Assembly: GCF_024198235.1 (NCBI RefSeq)
Contig: NZ_JAKCFB010000038.1
Span: 22,120 to 86,119 of the forward strand
Length of the DNA: 64,000 nt
Direction of reading: 5' to 3'
Source of the DNA: Myxococcus dinghuensis
GTDB taxonomy: Bacteria > Myxococcota > Myxococcia > Myxococcales > Myxococcaceae
In this document: positions 19,901 through 26,956 of the stretch, in pieces
Numbering within the stretch: position 1 is the first letter of the stretch
Layout of the letters: every line of letters starts with the position of its first letter
Notes under the pieces: model-generated
Seen by the model: the letters and a program-made list of their open reading frames with translations, nothing else
What the model was told of the DNA's origin: nothing
Database searches by the model: none
Position numbers and translations under genes: made by a program

Positions 19901-20515
19901 ATACTTCTCCACCAGGCGCTTGAACGCGACGAGCGCCTTGCGGTCCTGTCCTTCCTCCATCAGGTACTGGCCGAGGAAGAAGAGCACCTCGTCGGTGCGC
20001 TCGAACTGCGGGTGCTCCTGGATGATCTTCGTGTACTGCTCGACCGCGAGCTTGCCGTACTCCTTCTGCTTGCCGACGAGCTCCGCCTTCTCCGCCTTGG
20101 CGCGCTGCTGGGCGCCGGTGTCGTTGGCGTTCATGGCGCGCAGGAGGTCGTCGTCCTTGCGGTTCGCCTCGAAGAAGTAGAACTTCGACTCCTCCCAGTA
20201 GAACTCACCCAGGCGGAACAGGAGGCTGGGGACCTCCTTCGGATCCGGCGACAGGGAGATGATCTTCTTGAGCGAGGCGATCTGCTCGCGTCGCTTGGAG
20301 GCCACCTGCAGTTCGACGCCCAGACGGAACTGGTCGTACTGGAGCGCGGGCGCGATTTCTTCCTTCTTCTTCTCGCGGGTGATGTCTCCGGCCAGGGACT
20401 TGTCCACCGTGGTGGAGGCCTTCTGACCGAGCGCTGCATCACGCGGGGCTTTCTTCTCCTGCGCGGCGGAGGCCGTGGCCAGGAACACGAGGCAGACGAG
20501 GAGCGAACGGCGCAT
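16940..20515 (-). CDS. gltD: large periplasmic TPR protein GltD (AgmU)
   Basis: 1,191 residues, starting at the ATG at 20515. The signal peptide MRRSLLVCLVFLATASA is followed by AQEKK, so it is exported. Nearly the whole mature chain is TPR-like helical hairpins (FLGQYLMEEGQDRKALVAF, YAFALYKQGWCYFNLADYE, ALYNASVDYYKAK). Lys-rich low-complexity linkers occur near residues ~500 and ~800, and the tail is acidic (DEEPEDFL). GltD/AgmU of M. xanthus is a large TPR protein of the gliding complex. It is the first gene of the run, with a promoter-like site ~95 bp upstream, and it is coupled to gltE by a one-base stop/start overlap. Confidence 0.92.
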   Translation of the reverse strand: MRRSLLVCLVFLATASAAQEKKAPRDAALGQKASTTVDKSLAGDITREKKKEEIAPALQYDQFRLGVELQVASKRREQIASLKKIISLSPDPKEVPSLLFRLGEFYWEESKFYFFEANRKDDDLLRAMNANDTGAQQRAKAEKAELVGKQKEYGKLAVEQYTKIIQEHPQFERTDEVLFFLGQYLMEEGQDRKALVAFKRLVEKYPQSKFIPDAYLAFGEYYFNNSKGKRPELEKALAAYKKAAEFPESQVYAFALYKQGWCYFNLADYEAAKDKFKTVVLYGELAGTNAVEKDGGKSGRGSLVREARTDYVRAYAHQGDVAQARADFGKVASNPEDRFTMMKQLANIYYGDGKDREAAITFNSLIKEKPLSPEAPGFQGKIVDCILRMGNKERTVAQVRRLVKIMKEVEGSGVIKDDKDKRLLAEAKELSERTLSNLAVTWHNEGKKTRNEETFRYADAVYSDYLTLFPENPKAYDLRFFWAELLNDNLQNYEKSAANYTLVVLQDAKVLEAKDDKGKPKPGKPGKWLQNASYNAVLAYDEVVKAAEARGDAKSEAVGSDITKKATIPPVKKSLLDACERYLKYVPKGEKRVEIAFKAANIYYRHNHFDEAVLRFSEIALGYPEYKFENGQRAAEISANLILDSYNLLQDFAKVNEWARRFYANDKLATGKFREDLAKLIEQSSFKLVSQLEEKKEFSKAAEAYLNFVHDFPQTEIADLALYNASVDYYKAKMMDKTIEVRKRLFAQYPRSKYVPDSIYANAEAQEAIGDFEDAAGTYELYVRGYERSLDEKSGGRSKSNAKSKKAAADDKPAVPQKWEESKAQVALFNAATYREGLGQTKAALRNRERYLELWPRAKDADEIRLSIIDLTGKSGAAMKAIKMLEEYERDNMRSASKFLGAEGRIIELYGKMNKTRDVARMYKRVGEHFDQLPRRVQTTLEKPALATAAQAQFLAIEPDWAEYKRLKLFWGAPPSPDRFRASIQDKSRALQVVEKKYVQTVALGAPEPSLCALNRIGLAYDHFADRVVNAPMPRGLDEESQQALRDEFSNQAQPLKDKATEAFAATVAKSRELDVFNACAAEALKMLRTTYQPDRYPDMPEEKVALKGREQLIGGDVLAGIQDVPPPAPKAVAEAQKDQKTTLQEDLTDLTAQLRSQTETQVDAKPTASSPDGSKPAKQGGGDEEPEDFL

Positions 20516-20608
20516 GGTCTTCCTAATCGAGGGGGACCGGCGTCCCCGGTTGCCTTCCGAACAGGCAAGTGGCCGGGAATCTTCGGGAATTTCGATTCGA
20601 GGGAATCC

Positions 20609-20638
20609 ACTATGCGCGGTTTCCGAGCGACGGGTCAA
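20609..20638 (-). promoter_or_regulatory. candidate promoter of the glt operon
   Basis: On the minus strand TTGACC (20638-20633) and CATAGT (20614-20609) are 18 bp apart. The start would be near 20602, giving a leader of about 87 nt before gltD. This is the best sigma-70-like pair in the 282-bp gap. Confidence 0.5.
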
Positions 20639-20718
20639 CCCTGACTGGCTGCCCCCTCGGCGCGTGGAAAGCAGGCCGGAAATCTTCCATTTGCGCTGTG
20701 AAAAGGGTGACAGAGGGG

Positions 20719-20746
20719 TTGCCTTGTCGGACCCAGCGGGTATGGG
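20719..20746 (+). promoter_or_regulatory. candidate promoter of the unknown/dnaC-like/cutA operon
   Basis: TTGCCT (20719-20724), a 16-bp spacer, then TATGGG (20741-20746). The predicted +1 falls at about 20753, immediately before the inverted repeat at 20754-20773. The hexamers are only moderately good. Confidence 0.35.
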
Positions 20747-20753
20747 GGAGCGG

Positions 20754-20773
20754 ACGGCCGGTTGCCCGGCCGT
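20754..20773 (+). promoter_or_regulatory. perfect inverted repeat in the leader of the 20798 gene
   Basis: ACGGCCGG-TTGC-CCGGCCGT: an 8-bp perfect stem with a 4-nt loop, placed at the predicted transcription start and 24 nt before the ATG. It could be an operator or a leader hairpin that hides the weak ribosome site. Confidence 0.45.
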
Positions 20774-20797
20774 GTTGCCTGGAGCGCGTGTCGGATC

Positions 20798-21454
20798 ATG
20801 AGCCTGTTGCCGGAGAGCGCCAGCTTCGAGGAGCTGGTGCAGGACTACTTCCTCGCGGTGCGTGGCGCGGGGCTCATGCTGTCCGCGCTGGACACGCAGT
20901 TGTTGACGGAGTGGGCGCGCGAAGGGGTGCCGTTCGAGGTGGTGGCGCGAGGCATCTCCCGTTCCGCGGAGAAGGCGTTGTGGGACGCGCGTCCCGGTGA
21001 GCCGGTCCTGCGCAACCTGCGCGCGTGCCGGCGGCAGGTGGACGCGGAGATCAAGAAATACCGCGCGCTGACGGCGGGCGCGGGCACCGAACCGGAGCCC
21101 ACCCCGCGACGTCGCAAGGCGCTCACCTGGGAGCAGACGCGGCACGCCCGGCTGTGCCAGGTGCTGGAGGACCTGGCGGGACGGGAGGTGGGACTCGCGG
21201 CCCGGGTGACGTGGCTGCGGGGCACGGTGCTGGCCCACGTCCCGGACGAGCCCGCCCGGCTGGACGCGCAGGAGGCGCTGAGCTTCATGGCGCTGCTGCG
21301 CGCCCTCCCTTTCGACCAGCGACAGCAGGTGTGGCGCGAGGCACGCGCGGTGGGAGCCGAACAGCAGGTGATGTCCACCCACGCGCGGCGGCTGTCCCGG
21401 CGATTCCGGGTGGTCGCGGCGGTGCGGCGGCGGTTCGGGATGAAGGAAGTGTGA
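20798..21454 (+). CDS. conserved-looking protein of unknown function next to a helicase-loader gene
   Basis: 218 residues. I chose the ATG at 20798 (MSLLPESASFEELVQDYF) over upstream TTG codons because the sequence begins to look conserved there; GGAG lies 13 nt upstream, which is rather far. The protein is alpha-helical, Arg-rich and soluble. Residues ~1-85 contain a compact helical segment (LLTEWAREGVPFEVVARGI) that reads like a small DNA- or protein-binding domain, and the C-terminus is a basic tail. It is followed 57 bp later by the DnaC-like ATPase gene and then cutA. The pairing with a loader suggests a part in primosome or helicase loading, but this is inferred from context only. I do not recognise a named family. 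Confidence 0.75.
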   Translation: MSLLPESASFEELVQDYFLAVRGAGLMLSALDTQLLTEWAREGVPFEVVARGISRSAEKALWDARPGEPVLRNLRACRRQVDAEIKKYRALTAGAGTEPEPTPRRRKALTWEQTRHARLCQVLEDLAGREVGLAARVTWLRGTVLAHVPDEPARLDAQEALSFMALLRALPFDQRQQVWREARAVGAEQQVMSTHARRLSRRFRVVAAVRRRFGMKEV

Positions 21455-21511
21455 GCGGGGCCACCACTGCTCGGAAGTTCAGTTTTCGGACGGGCATGGA
21501 GGGGGTCTTCT

Positions 21512-22474
21512 ATGGCGATGCGCGAGATGGGTGCGAAGGTGAACGGCGGCGAATCGTGCCGGATGTGTGGCGGGCGGACGTACGTCATCGAGCGGCAGGG
21601 TGACCAGGCCCAGGCGCGTGTGTGTGCGTGCTCCGCCAACTGCTCGGTGTGTGGTGGGCGTGGCCACGTCCTGGTGGAGCGCGAGGCCGTGTTCAGCCAG
21701 AAGGTCGGCCCCAAGCGCTACGAGGTGATGGAGCCGTGTACGTGCACCCGGCGGCGGCAGCGCGTGGTGCTCTTCAACGACATCCGCATGCCCGGCGTCG
21801 TCGCCCACGCGGGCTTCGACAACTACCGCGCCTTCAACGAGGCCCAGGACCGGGGTCGCGGCGTGGCGATGCACTTCGCCCACCAGTTCGTGAAGGGCGC
21901 GACGGCCAAGGGCTTCATCCTCAGCGGTCCGGTGGGGACCGGGAAGACGCACCTGCTGGCCGCGACGCTCGGACACCTGGTGCTCGAGATGGGCGTGCGC
22001 GCGCGCTACGTGGAGATCTCCCTGCTCTACGCGACCATCCGGCGCGGCTTCCAGGAGGGGAAGAGCGGCGGAGAGATCATCGGGCCGTTGTCGGAGGTGG
22101 AGGTCCTGGCCATCGACGAGATGGGCAAGGGCCGTGGCAGCGCGTTCGAGATGGAGACGCTCGACGAGCTGATCGCCCGCCGCTACAACGCGGGGCGCAC
22201 CACGCTCTTCGCGACGAACTACTCGCTCGAGCCCGAGCGCAAGCAGGCGCGCGCCGCGGCCCCCACGGGCTATCGCTCGACGGATGACGCGCGCGCCGCG
22301 GTGCGCGCGGAGGAGCTGCTGCGCGAGCGCGTGGGTGAGCGCATCTACAGCCGCCTCTGCGAGATGTGCACCTTCGTCGAGTTGCCGAAGGACACGCCGG
22401 ACCGGCGCCGGACGCGGCAGGAGATGGACGCGATGAACCACCCGCCCATGGGGATGCGCAACGCGGGGCGTTGA
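21512..22474 (+). CDS. DnaC/IstB-like AAA+ ATPase with N-terminal zinc cysteines
   Basis: 320 residues. The ATG at 21512 follows GGAGGGGG at suitable spacing. The N-terminal ~80 residues hold eight cysteines in a DnaJ-like pattern: C16xxC19, C38xC40, C44xxC47GGRG, C76xC78, probably two zinc sites. The AAA+ core follows: Walker A GPVGTGKT at 139-146, Walker B VLAIDEMG near 195, and a sensor-like LFATNY. The fold is that of DnaC/DnaI helicase loaders, which place the replicative helicase on DNA. IstB transposase helpers share the core, but there is no transposase gene here, so the loader role is more likely. The C-terminal ~40 residues are basic. It is in an operon with the unknown gene upstream and cutA downstream. 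Confidence 0.88.
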   Translation: MAMREMGAKVNGGESCRMCGGRTYVIERQGDQAQARVCACSANCSVCGGRGHVLVEREAVFSQKVGPKRYEVMEPCTCTRRRQRVVLFNDIRMPGVVAHAGFDNYRAFNEAQDRGRGVAMHFAHQFVKGATAKGFILSGPVGTGKTHLLAATLGHLVLEMGVRARYVEISLLYATIRRGFQEGKSGGEIIGPLSEVEVLAIDEMGKGRGSAFEMETLDELIARRYNAGRTTLFATNYSLEPERKQARAAAPTGYRSTDDARAAVRAEELLRERVGERIYSRLCEMCTFVELPKDTPDRRRTRQEMDAMNHPPMGMRNAGR

Positions 22475-22506
22475 GGCACGCGCCTGGTCCACGCAGGAAC
22501 GCCGAC

Positions 22507-22857
22507 ATGACCGACGCCTGTCTCGTCCTCGTCACCGCGCCCTCCGCCGACAAGGCCGCCGAGCTGGCGCGCACGGTGGTGGAGGAGAAGTTGGCCGCGT
22601 GCGGCAACATCCTCCCAGGCATCCGCTCCATCTACCGCTGGGAAGGCAAGGTCCAGGACGACGCGGAGGCGTTCATCCTGTTCAAGACGCGCACCGCCCT
22701 CTTCGAGGCGCTGCGAGCGCGACTCGTCGCCCTGCACCCCTACCAGGTCCCCGAGGTGCTCCGGGTGGACCTGGCCGCCGGGCACGCGCCCTACCTCGCG
22801 TGGATTCTCGACAGCACGCGCGCGTCGACGCCCATCGGCGGCAGTGGCGCGGACTGA
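22507..22857 (+). CDS. cutA: CutA-type divalent-ion tolerance protein
   Basis: 116 residues, starting at the ATG at 22507, 32 bp after the loader gene. The sequence has the CutA1 hallmarks: the beta strand CLVLVTAPSADKAAELA, the conserved VEEKLAACGNI, SIYRWEGKVQDD, and the C-terminal HPYQVPEV followed by YLAWI. Members are very stable ferredoxin-like trimers. They were linked to copper tolerance in E. coli, but their precise role is unsettled. Length is normal for the family. Its operon partners do not explain its function. Confidence 0.95.
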   Translation: MTDACLVLVTAPSADKAAELARTVVEEKLAACGNILPGIRSIYRWEGKVQDDAEAFILFKTRTALFEALRARLVALHPYQVPEVLRVDLAAGHAPYLAWILDSTRASTPIGGSGAD

Positions 22858-22954
22858 CCCCCAGGCGCCGTGGGCGTGAGGAGGTTCTCGCCCCTCCGCG
22901 CGTCACGTCCCCCGCCCCCTGGGTGCGCAGTCGGAGTCCCGCACGAGGCCGCGC

Positions 22955-25636
22955 TCAGGACGGCGACACCGGCGCGGCAGCCCCCGCCCCCTGCTCCGCG
23001 CTCGGCGCGCGCGGCGTCGTCGTGAAGACGAAGGCGCCGTCGCGGTAGTCCACGAGGATGCGTTGTCCCTCGCTGACCTCGCCGCGCAGCAGCATGCGGC
23101 TGATCTCCGTCTCCAGCTCACGCTGGATGACGCGCCGGAGCGGACGGGCACCGTAGCGAGGCTCGAAGCCCTGTTCGGCCAGTGCATCGCGGGCGGCGTC
23201 CGTCAGGTCCAACTGGAGGTTCTGCCCGTGCAGCTTGCGGCGCGTGGCCTCCAGCATGGTGTCCACGATGCGGCGCAACTGGTCCGGGTTCAGCGGATGG
23301 AAGACGACGATTTCGTCGATGCGGTTGATGAACTCCGGCCGGAAGTGGCCGCGCAGCGCGTTCATCACCGCCTCCGTGGCCCGGGCCTGCCCCGCCTTCT
23401 CCTCGTCGGCCGCGCGTTGGAAGCCGAGCGCCGCGCGCGCCGCGCCCATGGCCTCCGAGCCGAGGTTGGACGTCATGATGATGACCGCGTTCTTGAAGTC
23501 CACGGTGCGTCCCCGTGAGTCCGTGAGGCGACCGTCGTCCAATATCTGCAGCAGCAGGTTGAACACGTCCGGGTGCGCCTTCTCCACCTCGTCGAAGAGC
23601 AGCACCGAGTAGGGCCTGCGCCGCACCGCCTCGGTGAGCCGGCCGGCCTCCTCGTAGCCCACGTAGCCCGGAGGCGCGCCGATGAGCCGGCTCACCGTGT
23701 GGCGCTCCTGGAACTCGGACATGTCCAGGCGGATCATCGCGTTCTCGTCGTTGAAGAGGTAGTCCGCCAGGGCCCGCGCGGTCTCCGTCTTCCCCACACC
23801 CGTGGGCCCCAGGAACAGGAACGAACCGATGGGACGGTTCGGGTCCTTCAAGCCCGCGCGAGCCCGCCGCACCGCCTCGGAGATGGCGCGCAGCGCGTCC
23901 TCCTGGCCCACCACGCGTCGCTTGAGCGCGTCCTCCATCTCCAACAGCCGCTGCCCCTCCTCCAACTGGAGCTTCCGCGCGGGGATGCCCGTCCACTCGC
24001 TCACCACCGTGGCGATGTCCTCCGGGCTCACCGTGGGCTCGGTGACGCCGCGCTTCTGCTGCCACTGGGTGCGCAGCCCGTCCAGCTCCGCGCGCAGCGA
24101 CTCGAGCTCCGCCTTGACGCGGCTGGCCTCGTCGTAGCGCTCCCCCGCCACCGCCGCGCTCTTGTCCTTCTCCTTCTGCGCGAGCAGCGTCTCCATCTCT
24201 CCCAGCCGGTCCGGCGCGGTGCGCGCCCCCAGCCGCACCATGGCCGAGGCCTCGTCGAGCAGGTCGATGGCCTTGTCCGGCAGGAAGCGGTCGTTGACGT
24301 ACTTGTCCGACAACTCCACCGCCGCGGTGAGCGCGGTGTCGAGGATCTTCACGCGGTGGTGGGCCTCGTAGGCGTCGCGCAGCCCGCGCAGGATTTCGAT
24401 GGCCTGCTCCGGCGTGGGCTCCGCCACCATGACGGGCTGGAAGCGGCGCTCCAGCGCGGCGTCCTTCTCGATGTTCTTCCGGTACTCATCCAGCGTGGTC
24501 GCGCCCAGGCACTGGAGTTCGCCACGCGCCAGGGCGGGCTTGAGGAGGTTGGCCGCGTCCACCGCGCCCTCGGCGTTCCCCGCCCCCACGACGGTGTGCA
24601 CCTCGTCGATGAACAGGATGATCTGCCCCTTGAGGGCGCGAATCTCGTCCATCAATCCCTTGAAGCGCTCCTCGAACTCACCTCGGAACTTGGTCCCGCC
24701 CAGCACACTGCCGATGTCGAGCGACAGCACGCGCTTGCCCTTGAGCACCTCCGGAACGTCCCCCGTGACGATGCGCTGGGCCAGCCCCTCCGCGATGGCC
24801 GTCTTGCCCACGCCCGGCTCGCCGATGAGCACCGGGTTGTTCTTCGTCTTGCGGCTCAGGATGCGGATGACGCGGTGGATCTCCTTCTCCCGCCCGATGA
24901 CGGGGTCCAGCTCCCCCGCGCGCGCCAGCACCGACAGGTCCCGCGTGAAGCGCGTGAGGTTCGGAGGCAGCCCACTCCCCTGCCGCCCACCGCCGCCCGG
25001 CGCTGGAGCCACCGGAGGGCCGCCCTGGGCCGCGATGCGCTTGCGCAGCTCGTTGACGTCCACGCCGGCGAGGAACTGCGCCGCGAAGCTCTCGCTCTCC
25101 ATCAGGATTCCGAGCAGCAGGTGCTCCGGCCCGATGAAGCTGTAGCCCATCTGGAGCGCCTGGAGCCGGGCGATCTGCAACACGCGCTTGACGCCCGAGG
25201 ACAGCGCGACGCCCTTCGCCTGACGTGGCTCGCGGCGCGGCATCACCGCGTCCAGCCGGGCCTCGAACTCGTCCACCGGCGCGCCCGCCTGCTTGAGGGT
25301 CTCGCGCAGCTCCGGCACCGAGTGCAGCAGCGACAACAACAGGTGCTCGATGCGCATGCGCTCGTATCCCGAATCGAGCGTCATCCGCGCGGCGCGCTCC
25401 AGCACCTGCTGGGCCATCTCCGACAACTGCGCGAGCAGGTTCTCCCGGGAGCGGGGCCGAGGCCCCATCATCTGCTCCACCAGGCTCTCCAGGCTCCCCA
25501 AGCCATCCGAGCCCTCGAGGGACATGCCCATCGCGCTCGCGCAGTGGTTGCAGAGGTTGAGCGTGGCCTCCTGGCCATTCACCCGCTTCTTGAACACGAC
25601 CGCGGCTGGGCGGCTCCGGCAGTTCTGACACACCAT
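22955..25636 (-). CDS. ClpC-like AAA+ unfoldase with N-terminal McsA-like zinc module
   Basis: 893 residues, starting at the ATG at 25636. Residues 1-35 carry C3xxC6 and C29xxC32 with the spacing and surrounding residues (RPAAVVFKKRVNGQ, LCNHCA) of the McsA/UvrB-linked zinc finger. Then come two Clp-N repeats (~70-210), AAA-1 (Walker A GEPGVGKT), a UVR-like middle segment (YDEASRVKAELESLRAEL), and AAA-2 (Walker A GPTGVGKT, Walker B SVLLFDEVEKAH). After AAA-2 Walker B, an LGF tripeptide sits where ClpP-binding chaperones have their loop. It is therefore more ClpC- than ClpB-like: an unfoldase that may feed ClpP. In Firmicutes McsA is a separate adaptor of ClpC; here a similar zinc part is fused. 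The C-terminus is Ala/Pro-rich. Confidence 0.93.
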   Translation of the reverse strand: MVCQNCRSRPAAVVFKKRVNGQEATLNLCNHCASAMGMSLEGSDGLGSLESLVEQMMGPRPRSRENLLAQLSEMAQQVLERAARMTLDSGYERMRIEHLLLSLLHSVPELRETLKQAGAPVDEFEARLDAVMPRREPRQAKGVALSSGVKRVLQIARLQALQMGYSFIGPEHLLLGILMESESFAAQFLAGVDVNELRKRIAAQGGPPVAPAPGGGGRQGSGLPPNLTRFTRDLSVLARAGELDPVIGREKEIHRVIRILSRKTKNNPVLIGEPGVGKTAIAEGLAQRIVTGDVPEVLKGKRVLSLDIGSVLGGTKFRGEFEERFKGLMDEIRALKGQIILFIDEVHTVVGAGNAEGAVDAANLLKPALARGELQCLGATTLDEYRKNIEKDAALERRFQPVMVAEPTPEQAIEILRGLRDAYEAHHRVKILDTALTAAVELSDKYVNDRFLPDKAIDLLDEASAMVRLGARTAPDRLGEMETLLAQKEKDKSAAVAGERYDEASRVKAELESLRAELDGLRTQWQQKRGVTEPTVSPEDIATVVSEWTGIPARKLQLEEGQRLLEMEDALKRRVVGQEDALRAISEAVRRARAGLKDPNRPIGSFLFLGPTGVGKTETARALADYLFNDENAMIRLDMSEFQERHTVSRLIGAPPGYVGYEEAGRLTEAVRRRPYSVLLFDEVEKAHPDVFNLLLQILDDGRLTDSRGRTVDFKNAVIIMTSNLGSEAMGAARAALGFQRAADEEKAGQARATEAVMNALRGHFRPEFINRIDEIVVFHPLNPDQLRRIVDTMLEATRRKLHGQNLQLDLTDAARDALAEQGFEPRYGARPLRRVIQRELETEISRMLLRGEVSEGQRILVDYRDGAFVFTTTPRAPSAEQGAGAAAPVSPS

Positions 25637-25735
25637 GGTCGACGACCTCCACGCTCCACTCCCGCGCAAAGGTAGGAACCACGAGGCAGGTGGACCACGG
25701 AGGCGCCGCCCTCGAGCGGGCGACCCGACGAGGCC

Positions 25736-25756
25736 CCTCTCCATCACTCGGAGAGG
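25736..25756. promoter_or_regulatory. inverted repeat between the divergent clp and zinc-ribbon genes
   Basis: CCTCTCC-ATCACTC-GGAGAGG, a 7-bp perfect repeat with a 7-nt loop, extended by AGG/CCT after a 2-nt bulge. It lies 100 bp upstream of the clp ATG and 124 bp upstream of the zinc-ribbon gene. It may be an operator; no heat-shock element that I know matches it. Confidence 0.3.
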
Positions 25757-25879
25757 CCTCCTCCGTCAGCGCCTGACCCTCCCCGGAGAGCCGGGCGGGC
25801 CTCGGGAATGCGCCACCTCCAGGCATTGCATGCGCCGAGCGCCAGACGAAGCGTGTGGCACAGCCCAGGAGGTGGAGCG

Positions 25880-26047
25880 ATGCCCGACTACGACTTCTAC
25901 TGCCGCCAGTGCAAACACCCCTTTTCGAGCCACATGAGCGTGCGCGAACATGACGAGCAGCCGGCGGAGTGTCCCCGGTGTCACAAGGCGCAGAACGTGG
26001 AGAAGCGCCTCTCGGCCTTCAGCGCGCATACTCGCAAGAAATCCTGA
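25880..26047 (+). CDS. small FmdB-like zinc-ribbon protein
   Basis: 55 residues. The ATG at 25880 is preceded by AGGAGGTGGAGCG, a strong ribosome site. The sequence MPDYDFYCRQCKHPF followed by PAECPRCH gives a two-CxxC zinc ribbon as in FmdB/CxxC_CxxC_SSSS regulatory proteins. The C-terminus is basic. Such proteins are thought to act in regulation, but partners are unknown. The TGA overlaps the ATG of the next gene (TGATG), so the two are translationally coupled. It is divergent from the clp gene. Confidence 0.88.
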   Translation: MPDYDFYCRQCKHPFSSHMSVREHDEQPAECPRCHKAQNVEKRLSAFSAHTRKKS

Positions 26048-26466
26048 TGACCCGCCCGCCCCGCGTCCCACCACCGCGCATCGTCGCCCCGCTCTTCGCG
26101 GCGGTGTGGCTCGGCGCGTGCGCCACCCGACACACGGGGGTCCGGGACGAGGGCACCGAGCGCATCGAGGCCATTCTCGGCAACGCCGCCCTCGAGGACC
26201 CCATCCCCGAGGGCATCGTCTTCATCCCGGACGCGACACCGGGTCCAGACGCTCCGGCCCTGGCGACACGGGAGGCCTCCGCGCCTCCCCCGCCAACCAC
26301 CCCCACGTGGGGACCCTACGGCCTCCCCTTCTCCGGGCTGTGCTCCACCTCGCCCGCTGGCGGCCCCACCGTGGCGCATGTTCCCGCGTGCCTGCTCATG
26401 CCCGGCGCCGTCCGCATGGTCGTCACGCCCAGACCGGGTGGGAGCATCCCGGGCCTGCTGCCGTGA
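26047..26466 (+). CDS. small proline-rich lipoprotein
   Basis: 139 residues. The ATG at 26047 overlaps the stop of the zinc-ribbon gene. The N-terminus ends in a lipobox WLGAC with Cys25, preceded by a hydrophobic stretch (IVAPLFAAVWLG). The mature part is acidic at first, then Pro/Thr-rich (APPPPTTPTWGP), and contains two further Cys (GLCSTS, PACLLM), which may form a disulphide. No domain is recognised. It is probably in the outer membrane. Coupling to the zinc ribbon is close, though whether the two products cooperate is unclear. Confidence 0.7.
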   Translation: MTRPPRVPPPRIVAPLFAAVWLGACATRHTGVRDEGTERIEAILGNAALEDPIPEGIVFIPDATPGPDAPALATREASAPPPPTTPTWGPYGLPFSGLCSTSPAGGPTVAHVPACLLMPGAVRMVVTPRPGGSIPGLLP

Positions 26467-26956
26467 GGTCTCCGCGCTGAAGATTCCCGACCGTCTCCAC
26501 ACGCGGCACGAGACGGTCGACCCGGCGATTCGCCGAAGCGCCCCCCGCTGAACGCGGACACCCGCCTCACGGCGTCGACGCGCGCGCCCGTCCTCGCGAC
26601 ACCGCGCCTTCACCGTGCCCCCTGGTGACGCCCTCGGGTCGACACGACGGCGTGGCCACGCTCCATCCCCACACGTGAGCACCACACCGCTCCATCGCCA
26701 GGTCGTGGCCCGCGCGGGCACCCGCTGCCCGCCCACCAGGCGATCACGACTCGCTTTCCACCGTCACACCCGTTCGTGGTAGCGAAGGAGGACCGAGCCA
26801 CGGCCCTCCTTCGCCCCACGCACTCGCGATGCCCGCGTGAGAGGGAAGCAAGGCCGCCTGCCCCACGAGGGCACGGTCGGCGCGAGGAAGCAGAATACCG
26901 CTCGTTCCGCCGAACGTTCTTGGCTCGCTCAACCCCCAAGAGGAGCCACACCCCCC
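26467..26956. other. 490-bp intergenic region with one strong hairpin
   Basis: No convincing gene is seen: short ORFs on both strands lack ribosome sites and family features. The only clear structure is the hairpin at 26782-26814. The 3' 20 bp hold the ribosome site (AGGAG) of the beta-helix gene. Confidence 0.6.
26782..26814 (+). terminator. long hairpin upstream of the beta-helix lipoprotein gene
   Basis: GCGAAGGAGG (26782-26791) pairs perfectly with CCTCCTTCGC (26805-26814); an inner CCG/CGG can extend the stem. There is no U tract. It may end the transcript of the lipoprotein gene 315 bp upstream or be a leader structure. Confidence 0.4.

Noticed and set aside
17447..20644. 1,065-residue plus-strand ORF over gltD
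   Set aside because: Antisense shadow of gltD; composition is the reverse-strand pattern of its TPR codons.
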